Below are positions 21,889 through 32,509 of a stretch of DNA of 64,000 nucleotides, piece by piece. The DNA comes from Bursaphelenchus xylophilus. Lineage: Eukaryota; Nematoda; Chromadorea; Rhabditida; Aphelenchoididae. Below the pieces are notes generated by a model, which saw only the letters and a program-made list of their open reading frames with translations, had not been told where the DNA came from and ran no database searches. Location: NCBI GenBank assembly GCA_904066235.2, contig CAJFCV020000005.1, positions 11,775,501 through 11,839,500 on the forward strand. The letters are read 5' to 3'. How positions within the stretch are numbered: the first letter of the stretch is position 1; every line of letters starts with the position of its first letter. Both the position numbers and the translations under genes were made by a program.

Positions 21889-22310
21889 GACAAATTTTGA
21901 GGAATGCATCTGTTGGAACAATAATGATAAACACTTGTAAAGCCCCCCCTCCTGTTTTTCCGACCAAATAGCCTGTTGTTTTATTGGCCAAAACTCGGCA
22001 GTCCACTTATCAGTCTGTCGGCAAAATAATGAGCACAAAAGTCGCTGCGACAATTGCGTCGCTGAAGTGAGAAGAAATTTGGTTTTGCCACGGCATAATT
22101 CATTTTCCGCGATGGATATTTTGATTAGATTTTTTATCAGCCCGTCGGGAAAGTAATGTGGATTCGTCGTGCCTTGGAATCGTCCATCACCGCTTTGCGA
22201 CGGCTAAGTTGGAATTTCATGAGCGACTGCGTCGAGGCGAGGCATTCTGCTGCAACAAATTAACATTATTTTCCAGACAGAATGATTTTATGGGATATTA
22301 TGGGCCTTTT
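21889..22310. repeat. Two family 2 MITE copies, one partial
   Basis: A left half starts ATCAGTCTGTCGGCAAAATA at 22009. A full copy of the GTGGATTCGTCG subtype runs about 22137-22285. Confidence 0.65.
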
Positions 22311-22712
22311 ACCAGCCTGTCGGGAAAATATTGAGCATAATGTGGGATCGCATCGCTGAAGGGGAAAGGTGTTTGATTTTACCGCGAGATACAGTGGGGG
22401 ACCTAATCCAGTGGCCAAACACGTACCATTTTGCGTCCGGGAAAGATCAAAAATGTGGCAAAATGCTTCCCTCTGCAAATACAAAAACTTCGTTTTGAAG
22501 GGCGCGCCTCACAAAAAGAGCGGGCGCGCTTTTGAAATATGAGTTCTTTTCACTTGGAGAGGGAAGCATTTTGCCACATTTTTTATACTTCCCGGATGTA
22601 AAATGGTACGCTTTTTGCCACCGGATCAAGTTCCCCACTGTCATTTATTTTCTCGGCAGCTATGCGATTTTCGGATGCGACAGGGTCCTCATTATTTTCC
22701 CGACAGCCTGAT
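22311..22712. repeat. Family 2 MITE with a family 3 MITE nested inside (22393-22641)
   Basis: The outer element runs from CAGCCTGTCGGGAAAATATT to TTATTTTCCCGACAGCCTGA. It is broken in its middle by CAGTGGGGGACCTAATCC and its inverse GATCAAGTTCCCCACTG. The outer interior resumes with TTTATTTTCTCGGC, so family 3 moved after family 2 here. Confidence 0.85.
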
Positions 22713-23122
22713 ACGTCATCAAAATTTTAACTTTTGGATTTTCTACCCTTTTAGCGCCCGCTTCCCAACTCGCTGACCCCAGGATTACTCATAATTCAAT
22801 GGACGCGCAAGACTATGCTTTTGGCGTTAAAAACGCGCCCCGTTTTTACCCGAAAATATCAAGTGGGACAAGTGGGAAGTTGCGCGCAAACTCTCGACCC
22901 GCTTTTTCTGGTCACTCCTTGCGGCGAACATGGACCCCTCACCTTCGAATTGTCTTGTACCACTTCATCGGCTGCACATGTCTGGCGGTTTTTGGGATTA
23001 CTTTTCTTGGAGGAATGACTGGAAACTTTTGGAGAGAATGAAAAAATTATTTTTTTTTTGAAAAAAAAAAGTTAAGTCTATTCCCGACTTGTGTGCAAAA
23101 TTTAAAAAGAATCTGAGCGTTG
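22713..23122. other. Intergenic DNA with one unsupported open frame and a family 1 fragment
   Basis: An open frame at 22799-23041 codes 80 residues with no recognised similarity and no intron context. From about 23080 a family 1 right end begins (ATCTGAGCGTTGCACTTGG), which is interrupted by the LINE next to it. Confidence 0.35.
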
Positions 23123-23457
23123 CACTTGGCGTTCAATTCAATTCAATTCAATTTATTCACACTAATCACATGTAAAATCATGGAGTGTATCAGTCGGGAT
23201 TCCATTGTTTGGTCAGTATAAGGTCTCTCCATCTCAGGCCATGGTGCTTTCGAAAATCGTCGGTCCATCTGAGTCTGAGGCGTCCAAGTGGTCGTTTGTA
23301 GGGCGGCGTCCAATCCATCAGTCGTTGATCCCATCTTCCTTCCTCGCGTCTTAGCTGCATTTTCTCCATGTACTTCCATTTTCGCTTCTTTGCCTCCTTG
23401 CATACATCCTTTAAACCAGTCCTCGCGCGGATGTCCTCATGCCTTACACTTGGCGTT
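23123..23457 (-). mobile_element. 5'-truncated RTE-like LINE with target-site duplication
   Basis: On the minus strand the sequence codes the C-terminal end of a non-LTR reverse transcriptase polyprotein: KKRKWKYMEKMQ, GRWDQRLMDW, and the WTDDFRKHHGLRWRDLI motif just before the end. It finishes in an (ATTGA)n-like tail at 23134-23155. CACTTGGCGTT occurs on both sides (23123-23133 and 23447-23457), a clean 11-bp duplication. The insertion splits the right end of a family 1 MITE. A second, plus-strand copy of the same family lies at 36470-36706. Confidence 0.85.
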
Positions 23458-23559
23458 CTTCCCTTGTAAGCTAATTTGCAAGGACACCGTTTTTTGGTCA
23501 TATCCTTGCGGCTTCCTAGCGGAGAGATGCATTTTATGGACATGGTGTAACGTAAAAGG

Positions 23560-24130
23560 GACAATTTGAAAAATAAATTTTTTTGAAAAAATTGACAGCG
23601 GACCAAGCGAAAACAATTTTGGAAATCGATTCGATATTGATAATGGGCGCCACAACGGCTTGGGGGTTCTGAAAATTTGAGAGAGGTATTTTGAGGACAT
23701 GGAAAGCATACTGTAATGAAAAAAGGTCAATTTTAAATGCAATTTTTTTTTGAAAAAATTTGACAGGGGGGACCAAGCAAAAAAATTTGGAAATCCATTC
23801 GATGCCGATGACTGGCGCCACAACGGCTTTGGGGTTCTGAAAATTTGAGAGAAGGCATTTTATGGACAGTCGAGGCATACTGTAAAGCAAAAATGTGAAT
23901 TTGAAAAATAAAATTTTTTTGAAAAATTGACAGGGGGGGACCAAGCGAAAACAATTTTGGAAATCGATTCGATATTGATAATGGGCGCCACAACGGCTTG
24001 GGGGTTCTGAAAATTTGAGAGAGGTATTTTACGGGCATTGGAGGCATGCTGTAAAGCAAAAATGAGAATTTGAAAAATAAAAATTTTTTGAAAAAGTTGA
24101 CAGGGGGGACCAAGCGAAAACAATTTGATG
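23560..24130 (-). repeat. Inverted copy of the gly-4 splice-acceptor array
   Basis: About three and a half units of roughly 170 bp on the minus strand match the array in intron 3 of the gly-4-like gene. Each unit reads, on the minus strand, GGTCCCCCCTGTCAA, a T-rich tract, then CAAATTTTCAG and AACCCCCAAGCCGTTGTGGC. It lies about 1 kb upstream of the gene in the opposite orientation. Confidence 0.85.
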
Positions 24131-25034
24131 TTTTGTGGAAACATTGTAATCACCAGGTGTAACAAAATGCCAATTCTTGACAGTCAAAATCAAAAAAAAA
24201 TCTGCCAAATTTCGATCATAAAACTGAGTAGTTCTGGGAAATTTTGAAAACCCAAAAATCATCAAACTTTTGCAGCTTCTTTTCTATGAAATTATTTTCC
24301 TCTTGTAACATTACTACGCTTTTTCGAAACTGACAGGGGAAGTACTCCAAGTACGACGCTCAGATTTCCTTTAAATTTTGCACACACGTCGGGTATGGAC
24401 TAAATATCAATTCCTGAAAGTTTTAGCTCGCGCTTTGCAGGCGCCGCCGAGGTATCGGACGATTTATGCCGCCGAGAGAGCACGCTAGACGAGAACGGTC
24501 AGAGAGAAGACGCCTTTTTGGCCATAACTTTGGCAGTTTCGTACGGAAAAATTTGATTTTTTGTAGAAAAATTATCCTTTACGGTAGAAACAGGCATGAA
24601 ATTTTTCGTGCCGAAATTTGGCAAAAAGTCCTAAATTTTCGCCGACTTTCGATGAGTAGACTTTTTGTCGCGGCGCACGGCATCTTGCCTCTTTTTGCAA
24701 TGGTCTATCGCGCCTATCCAGCACAGTGCTAGAGCTGAAATTCACAATGCGAAAGGACATGCGACAAAAAGTCTACGCACTTTTGAAAAAGCATAGTACT
24801 CCCCCAACTAACTCATGTTCGTAAATTTATTCGGTCATTTGCATTTTCCGCGTCCGACAGTGATAATAACCGAGTTTATAATCGCTTCGAAGTCCCTTCG
24901 GAGTTCCTCGTGGCCAATTATCACGGGCATTTTGAATTAATTTTTCAAAAATTTTTCAGATTTTCAAATTTGGGCTCCAAAAGTTTCGTGTCAAATATCG
25001 CTAGCTCCGCCCACTTGCGTCCAATGATTATCAA
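24131..25034. repeat. Half family 1 MITE joined to a family 4-like fragment
   Basis: A family 1 left half starts CAGGGGAAGTACTCCAAG at 24334 and runs to about 24656, where it meets a palindromic piece bounded by GTAGACTTTTTGTCGC and GCGACAAAAAGTCTAC (24656-24770). From 24800 to 25034, upstream of the gly-4-like start, I see no repeat; the promoter presumably lies there. Confidence 0.6.
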
Positions 25035-28000
25035 ATGAGGCCGTTTTGTTATGGACCGGAGACGCTGCTCCTGGTGGGGTTCTTCTGGACGGCGACCATC
25101 TTGCTCTTCTACTTTATGAGCGATGTCGGAATGGAGGGACCTAGATTTTCGGTAATTTTAATTTTTTTGTATATGCAAATTTTTTTAAATTTTTTAAATT
25201 TGCAAAAATTAATTTCGATTTTTTTGAAGGTTGACGGAGCTTTGAAAATCCATTTTTTTTTCTTTTTAAATCTGATTTAATTTTTTGAATATGCAAATTA
25301 TTGAAATTTTTGAAATTTGCATAAAATTTGAATATAGTTAAAAATCAAATAGCCAAAGGCTTTTCATCATTATTTTGGCAAAAACCAGTCATTTTAACGC
25401 GTTTCCAACAAAAAAAGTTCAAATTTCCCGCCAAATTTGAAAATCTTGGCATTCTGTTTCAAGCGCTGATTTTGCCAAAAATGGCTCAAAAACATCTCCG
25501 CATGCAATTTTATGCAAATATTCTTGGCCTTTGACCCCAGAAACGCCTTTAAATCCAAATTTTCAGCCCAATTCCTACAACGCTATTTCGCGTCCGCCAA
25601 TCCAAGTCCCAACGCCCGAAGAAAAGTACAAATACCTTCAAATCCCACCAGACATGGTGGTCTATCAGCCCCGCGGAGAGCAAGTGCCTTGGATGGAATT
25701 TGATCAGGAGAAATTCTTGGCCAAAGGACGGCTAAAAGAAGGGGAGGATCGGTACGAAAAGAACAAGTTCAATCAAGCCGCATCGGATTCGATCCCGATG
25801 AATCGAGAAATCATAGATTCCAGAGAGAACAGGTGCGTTGAAGAGTAAATTGTCGGGGAAATCAAGCGACTAGCTCTTCTGGAAAGTCATCAGACATATT
25901 TTGAAAAAAATTACAAAAAATAATCTTTCCACTTCAGCTGTAAGTCCGTCAACTACTCCAACGACCTTCCCGCCACCTCCATCATCATCACCTATCATAA
26001 CGAGGCGCGTTCGACGCTGCTACGGACGATCTACTCCATTTTCCTCCGATCTCCTGCCAAATTTTTGAAAGAAATTATCTTGGTCGACGACTTCTCCAAC
26101 GACACCTCCATTGGTGTGGAATTGGCCGAAATGCGATGGGTCAAAGTTATCAGGAACACGAAACGCGAGGGACTGATCCGGTCGAGGGTAAAAGGAGCGG
26201 CGCTGGCTGAAGCGGAGGTGCTGACTTTCCTCGACTCCCATGTGGAATGCAATGTGAATTGGCTGGAGCCGTTGTTGGCACGTGTCGTTGAGGTGGGTGA
26301 TACATTTCTAGAATAAATTTTCTTACATTTACGACTGGTATTTTTTAGTTTTTTTTGAAAAAGATTTCCTTGGTCCCCCCTGTTGATTTTTTTCGGAATT
26401 TCAAAAAAATTTGCTAGACGTTTTTTACCTATCTGTCGGGAAAATAATGAGCAATATCGCATCAAAAATCGCATAGCCGCCGATAAAATGAATTGTGTCG
26501 CGGCAAAAACAAATTGCTTTTCCCTAGCGATCGGCGCAGCGACAGTGTGCTCATTATTTTCCCGACAAACTGATACTTTTTATGTTGCGGCTAGTGTTGT
26601 CTACACAGTGTTGAGATTTTGCAAAATTTTCTGCGATTTTTTGAAAATTTGAAAAAAAACGGTTTTTTCAGAAATTAAAATTTTTATTTCATTGGTCTGC
26701 TGTGTCTTTATGAAAATTCCAACTGAATTCTAATGCAGTTATATTGCGCAGAAACTCGGGCAAGCTAAAAGAAAAATCGCGATTTTTCGATATCCAAAAA
26801 AAAATTTTTTGCTTGGTCCCCCCTGTCAATTTTTCAAAAAAATTTTATTTCTCAAATTCCAATATTTGCGTTACAGTATGCCTCGACTGTCCATAAAATA
26901 CCTCTCTCAAATTTTCAGAACCCCAAAGCCGTTGTGGCGCCAGTCATCGGCATCGATTAGATTTCCAAATTTTTTTTTCGCTTGGTCCCCCCTGTCGAAT
27001 TTTTCAAAAAATTTTTATTTTTCAAATTCCAATTTTTACGTTACAGTATGCCTCGACTGTCCATAAAATACCTCTCTCAAATTTTCAGAACCCCAAAACC
27101 GTTGTGGATTTATCAGCATCGATTCGATTTCCAAATTTTTGTTCGCTTGGTCCCCCCTGTCAATTTTTTCAAAAAAATTTATTTTTCAAATTGACCCTTT
27201 TTCGTTACAGTATGCCTCGACTGTCCATAAAATACCTCTCTCAAATTTTCAGAACCCCAAAACCGTTGTGGATTTATCAGCATCGATTCGATTTCCAAAT
27301 TTTTGTTCGCTTGGTCCCCCCTGTCAATTTTTTCAAAAAAATTTATTTTTCAAATTGACCCTTTTTCGTTACAGTATGCTTTCCATGTCCTCAAAATACC
27401 TCTCCCAAAATTTCAGAACCCCAAAGCCGTAGTGGCGATCGTTACCAGCGTAAATTTTTTTCGCTTGGTCCCCCCTGTCAATTTTTCAAAAAAAATTATT
27501 TTTCAAATTGACCCTTTTACGCTACGGTATACTTATCATGTCCTCAAAATACCTCTCTCAAATTTTCAGAACCCCAAAGCCGTTGTGGCGATCGTTCCCA
27601 GCGTCGATTAGATTTTCAAAATTGTTTTCGCTTGGTCCCCCCTGTCAATTTTTTCAAAAAAATTTATTTTTCAAATTGACCCTTTTTCGTTACAGTATGC
27701 TTTCCATGTCCTCAAAATACCTCTCCCAAAATTTCAGAACCCCAAAGCCGTAGTGGCGATCGTTACCAGCGTAAATTTTTTTCGCTTGGTCCCCCCTGTC
27801 AATTTTTCAAAAAAAATTTATTTTTCAAATTGACGCCTTTACGTTACAGTATGCTTTCCAAGTCCATAAAATACCTCTCCCAAAATTTCAGAACCCCAAA
27901 GCCGTTGTGGCGCCCGTCATCGACGTGATCAGCATGGACTCGTTCAACTACGTGCCGGCCAGCGCGGACCTTCGCGGCGGGTTCGGCTGGAACCTCGTGT

Positions 28001-29764
28001 TCAAATGGGATTTCATGCTGCGCGAGCAGCGCCTCCACCGCAAAGCCCACCCCACGGCGCCGGTGCGGACGCCGGCCATGGCGGGCGGGCTGTTCATGAT
28101 CCGGAAGCGGTGGTTCGACCAGCTGGGCGCCTACGACCTGCAGATGGACGTGTGGGGCGGCGAAAACCTGGAGATGTCGTTCCGGGTGTGGCAGTGCGGC
28201 GGGTCGTTGGAGATCATTCCGTGCAGCCGGGTGGGGCACGTGTTCCGCAAGCAGCACCCGTACACCTTCCCCGGCGGCAGTGGGAACGTGTTTCAGCGGA
28301 ACACCAGAAGAGCGGCGGAGGTCTGGCTGGACGAATACAAAAAGTACTATCTGCTGCAAGTGCCGGCGGCCAGGACTGTCGATGTCGGAGAGTAGGTCAA
28401 AAAAAGTATTTTTTACTAGTTTGTCGGGAAAATAATGACCACTATGCCACATTAAAAATCGCATAGCCGCCGAGAAAATGAATTGTGTCGTGGCAAAATC
28501 AAATAGTTTCTTTTTTCAATGACACGATTGGCGCAGAGATGTTGTACACATTATTTTCCCGACAGACTGACAATTTTTTTTTTCTATTTTTTTTGATAAA
28601 AAATGTATTTTGTAGCCTCTCCGAACGCCGAGCAATCCGTGACCAACTGCAATGCAAAGATTTTACGTGGTTTTTGAAGAACGTTTATCCGGAATTAAAG
28701 TGAGTTCTACAATTTTTTTTTTTTTTTTTTTTTTTGAGAAGTTTTGCCTTGGTCCCCCCTGTTAATAGAACCAAAAAATATTTAACTTTAGAATCCCCTC
28801 GGCAACTCGTCGATTTTCCATTGGCCAAGGCTCCATGTGTCTGGATTCCTGGCACAAAATTCAGATCGATGAGACCCCGCGAATGGCGCAGTGCCATTAC
28901 ATGGGCGGGAATCAGGAATGGGTTTTCAAGGAGGAGAAGGGCCAACTCTCGCACGCCAATCAACTCATGTGCCTTGCTCTCACACCAAACGGGTTCTTGG
29001 TCAATAAGCCTTGCAAGATGGTAGGGGTTTTATTATCTATTTTAAACGAATTTTTCAAAATTTTAAGCAATTTTTTTTTAAAACTTGGGTACCGTTGGAA
29101 AGCATTTATTAAAATTTTCGAATAATCTTTTCTGGCTTATTTTGAGCAGATATACCGAATATTTTTCTTAGTTTTTCATTTTACCGCCGTCCTTGCCCTT
29201 TTTTCCGACTTGCAACAGAATGCCAATAAATTCGTTTATTTGGCGGGAAAATGCAAATTCAATTTTTTATTCTTATTTAGTATATGTGTGTCAAAAAGTG
29301 AATGAAATTTTCGTATTTAAGGCTCATTATCGCCGATTTTTCGGATTGAAACACAATGCCAAGAAAAGTATTTTTTGGCGGGAAAATACAAATTCAAATT
29401 TTTGAGCTGATATGTGAACCGTAGTTACCAAAATTAAGCTAAAAATAATCACATAATGGCCACTCAAAAATATTTTATCCACTTGCAACACAATGCCAAG
29501 AAACTTATTTTTTGGCGGGAAAAATTGAATTCAAATATTTTACTCCACCATTCTCTTGTAATTCACTGAAATTTTCAGCCAAACACAAAGAAATGGACGC
29601 TGAACCCTCAAACGGGACGTGTCGCCAACGACGGGCGTTGTTTAGCGCTGATCCCGAAGTCCTCGGTCAGCGTGCAAGTGGAAAGTTATTCAATTCAAGC
29701 CATGCCCTGCGATCTAACCGACATTCGACAGAAGTGGATCTTAAAAGAGCTGCCAGAGGTCTAA
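25035..29764 (+). CDS. gly-4: Polypeptide N-acetylgalactosaminyltransferase (GALNT2 / gly-4-like)
   Basis: Seven exons (25035-25151, 25567-25832, 25938-26292, 27892-28391, 28616-28699, 28792-29020, 29579-29764) join in frame to 578 residues, the normal family length. The enzyme transfers GalNAc from UDP-GalNAc to Ser/Thr in the Golgi, starting mucin-type O-glycans. It is a type II membrane protein: a signal-anchor at about residues 9-28 follows a short cytosolic tail. The catalytic domain has [14 protein letters not shown], the metal-binding D-S-H at 227-229, and [17 protein letters not shown] near 334-350. A ricin-type lectin domain fills the C-terminus. Similarity is closest to human GALNT2. 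Oddities: the residue after DSH is Val where Cys is usual, exon 4 is much GC-richer than the other exons, and intron 3 carries a tandem array copying the start of exon 4. Confidence 0.95.
26427..26578. repeat. Family 2 MITE in intron 3 of the gly-4-like gene
   Basis: The ends are TATCTGTCGGGAAAATAATG and ATTATTTTCCCGACAAACTG; the interior is of the standard GAGC subtype. Confidence 0.8.
26809..27935 (+). repeat. Tandem array repeating the intron 3 acceptor and start of exon 4
   Basis: Seven units of about 155-170 bp lie head to tail. Each has GCTTGGTCCCCCCTGTCAA, a T/A-rich tract, GTTACAGTATGCNTTCC or GCCTCGACTGTCC, CATAAAATACCTCTC, CAAATTTTCAG, then AACCCCAAAGCCGTTGTGGC. The last unit runs into the real exon 4 at 27892. 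The six upstream units keep the acceptor and roughly 25-35 nt of coding sequence, then jump back to the GGTCCCCCCTG start of the next unit. Several copied exon starts meet in-frame stops soon after. Confidence 0.9.
28415..28574. repeat. Family 2 MITE in intron 4 of the gly-4-like gene
   Basis: It is bounded by AGTTTGTCGGGAAAATAATG and ATTATTTTCCCGACAGACTG. Confidence 0.8.
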
Positions 29765-30210
29765 ACCGCCTTGTTGAAATCCAGTTTTTCATCTTGAAGA
29801 CTTTGATTCTTTGTTTTACAGAGATTTTGCTATGTAATAATTTAAGCCAGTCTTGAGTGCTTCATCCGGGTGATCTTATTTTCAGTATCATAATATGGAA
29901 TTAATAAATGTCTAAATTATAGTCAGTGGATTGTATTTTGCTGACAATTAACACAAACATTTTTTTTTGAGTTTGCTAAAAATTTTTACCAAATTCTCCA
30001 ACAAATCGAAGACTAAGTGCCAATTAGTGCAAACTCCTTGACCTTTGTTGTCATAGACAAGAAATTCCCCAAAAAAAGTTTTTTCTTTTCGATGACTAGT
30101 CTCTTTTATTGCTAATTACTCTACACAACTCACAGTTGCAATACCCCTTCAAAAAGTGCAATTTCACAACAAACTCGAGGAAATTGCGGTAGGAAATCGC
30201 AAAAGCGCGA
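29765..30210. other. 3' flank of two convergent genes
   Basis: It contains AATAAA-like sequence (ATTAATAAATGTC) at about 29900, a plausible poly(A) signal for the plus-strand transferase gene. No further gene or repeat is apparent. Confidence 0.4.
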
Positions 30211-30509
30211 TTAATATCGAACATTGAAGATATCGTAGATGTACTTCTTGACACTGCCGAAGAATCCGCCGTCTTGTTGCTGGGAAGCGCTTCGAGGGGC
30301 GTAGACTTCCTGGGATTCGAGTGACTCAACCGACTCGGGAGATTCAACCGATTCTGATTGTGAGTTGGATGTGGGAGCGGCCAGAGCTGGAATTTTCTGG
30401 TTGAATAAAGATTTTAAGCAAGGTAGAAACTGTAGTGGCTCTAGCTGTTAGGACTCTTACCACCAATCAGCACAAATAAAAACAACAAGACAACTGCTTT
30501 TCTCAACAT
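30211..30509 (-). CDS. Small secreted protein with Ser/Glu-rich mature region
   Basis: Two exons, 30461-30509 and 30211-30386, join in phase 1 to 74 residues. The N-terminus MLRKAVVLLFLFVLIGALA is a strong signal peptide, with cleavage expected before APTSNSQ. The mature peptide has the repeat ESVESPESVESLESQE (three to four S-x-E units), then VYAPRSASQQQDGGFFGS and a C-terminal VKKYIYDIFNVRY. An amphipathic, aromatic C-terminus after an acidic region fits a secreted peptide, perhaps antimicrobial or structural. I do not recognise a family. The intron is about 75 bp. Confidence 0.75.
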
Positions 30510-30756
30510 TTTCAAACTGATATTTGAAATGAATTCGGGTCAGTTTACAAGTTTAAAACCCTTGTTGCCGACCCAAATTTGTATTCAAATCCTTTTGATT
30601 TTCTGTTGCTATAATCCAATGGTCTTTTTTTGAATTCAGACATTTGTTGATTATTCTTAGATACACTGCGGTGTAAAAGCCAGAAAACTTTTCAAAGCTA
30701 TATTATTAGGTTGGATTTAGCAACGATGCTGGGTCAACGCCTTCTACGACCCTTTA
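30510..30756. other. Upstream region of the small secreted protein gene
   Basis: No repeat family or further gene is visible; the gene's promoter should lie here. Confidence 0.3.
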
Positions 30757-32509
30757 AAACAGGGTTCGCGAGAGACTCGAGCAACCGCAAAACAGGGGTG
30801 GCACATTTTTACCAAGTTGGTCCTACAGGGCCGAAATTCAACCCAGTTAGTACACTAACAAAACAAAAATTTTTGGCACTTCTATTTTTTTGAGATTGGA
30901 CTTACTGTGGGCGTACTGTACTTTTACCGCAAATTTTGTATCACAAAAACTAGACATGCCAGAGAGTCGGGGGTGGTTCGGATGGATTGGTATCATTATT
31001 CTGAGCTAGTTACCTGTTGACAACGTTTTTCTAAAGTTTTGCCTAAGGCAAGAAAAAGTTGATTCTTTGGATCAAAAGTTACAGTAACCTAGATTCCTCA
31101 AAATTTTTTCATAGTGCGGCAAATTTTGAAGCTTTTATTTAGAAGTGCCTTCCATTGCCGTTCGAATGAGCCTATGAACACGCCTGTAGAGTGTCTCCTG
31201 GGGCATAACCAGCCGTTTAAAGTTTGCAATTACAGAAAATGTGTCATCATGACATAGTGTACATTTTGTCGAACCGAATGTATTATTGCATAAAATGGAG
31301 GCTGATGGTCCTCTAGACGTAGTCCGACCGTCTTTCGTGCCGATATACCTATCTGACTGCCATAATTCGTCGGGATGACATATTTTCTGGACGCCGTGAA
31401 ACCTAACAAAGGCGAGAAAGCCGAGCAACCGCAGGATAAGGGAAACACATTTTTACCAAGTTGCTCCTACGGGGCTCAAATTTCGCATACTGGGTATACT
31501 AGCAAAATAAAAATTTTTGGAGCTTTTATTTTTTCGAAATCTGGCTTACTGTAGTCGTACTGTAATTTTACCGCAAATTCTGTAAAGCAGTTGTAAGTAT
31601 GTTTTGAGAATTGGGACTGCTTTTATTAGATTCTAGAAATCATATTGAGCACGTCTGATGCAAAAAGAAACTTAAAAATCCCTTTGGGTTTGAAAACGCA
31701 TAGCTTTAGGAAAATATTGTTACAGTAACTTAGTTTTTCCAAAACTTTACATATCAAAAAAAGTTCTTAACTGACACAAGAAAAAACTGCTGTTTATTGC
31801 GGTTGTAACACGCCTATAACCATGTCTCTGTAGGGTCTCCCGCTCAAGATACGAAGATTTAAAGCTTGCCACCACGGTGGATTCCAGGAAATATGTCATC
31901 CCGACGAATTATGGCAGTCAGATAGGTAAATCGGCACGAAAGACGGTCGGACTACGTCTAGAGGACCATCAGCCTCCATTTTATGCAATAATACATTCGG
32001 TTTGACAAAATGTACACTACGTCATGATGACACATTTTCTGTAAATGCAAACTTTAAACGGCTGGTTCTGCCCCAGGAGACACTCTACAGGCGTGTTCAT
32101 AGGCTCATTCGAACGGCAATAAAAAGCACTTCTAAACAAAGGCTTCACAATTTGCCGCACTATGGAAAAATTTTGAGAAATCTGGGTTACTGTAACTTTG
32201 GATCCAAAAAATCAATTTTTTCTGACCTTAGGCAAAACTTCAGAAGAAAGTTGCCAATAAGTAATTTGCTTAGAATTACCATACCAATCCACCCGAACCA
32301 CTCCCGACTCTCTGGGATGTCCAGTTTTTGTGATACAAAATTTGCGGTAAAAATACAGTACGCCTACAGTAAGCCGAATCTCGAAAAAATAGAAATGCCA
32401 AAAAATTTTGTTTTGCTAGTGTACTTACTGAGTTGAATTTCAGCCTTGTAGGACCAACTTGGTAAAAATGTGCCAAGGGGTTCTCGAGTCTCTCGCGAAC
32501 CCTGTTTTA
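30757..32509. mobile_element. Foldback element with arms of about 650 bp
   Basis: The left end has ACAGGGTTCGCGAGAGACTC and the right end the inverse GAGTCTCTCGCGAACCCTGT. The arms match in inverted order through TACCAAGTTGGTCCTAC, TACTGTGGGCGTACTGTA, GAGTGTCTCCTGGGGCA, ATAAAATGGAGGCTGATGGT and TCGTCGGGATGACATATTT. An extra partial copy of the outer segment lies near the centre (31425-31590). There is no transposase frame. The right end stops about 180 bp short of the next element. Confidence 0.85.

Noticed and set aside
22799..23041. An 80-residue plus-strand open frame
   Set aside because: No similarity, no intron or signal, and it lies between repeats; not enough to call a gene.
23437..24165. 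Overlapping open frames with repeated FFKKILFFK- and [15 protein letters not shown] peptides
   Set aside because: These are translations of the 170-bp array units in several frames; the same peptides recur with frameshifts, as expected for a repeat and not for a protein.
26809..27753. Open frames across the intron 3 array of the gly-4-like gene
   Set aside because: They read through introns and copied exon starts, end at stops, and do not extend any transferase domain.
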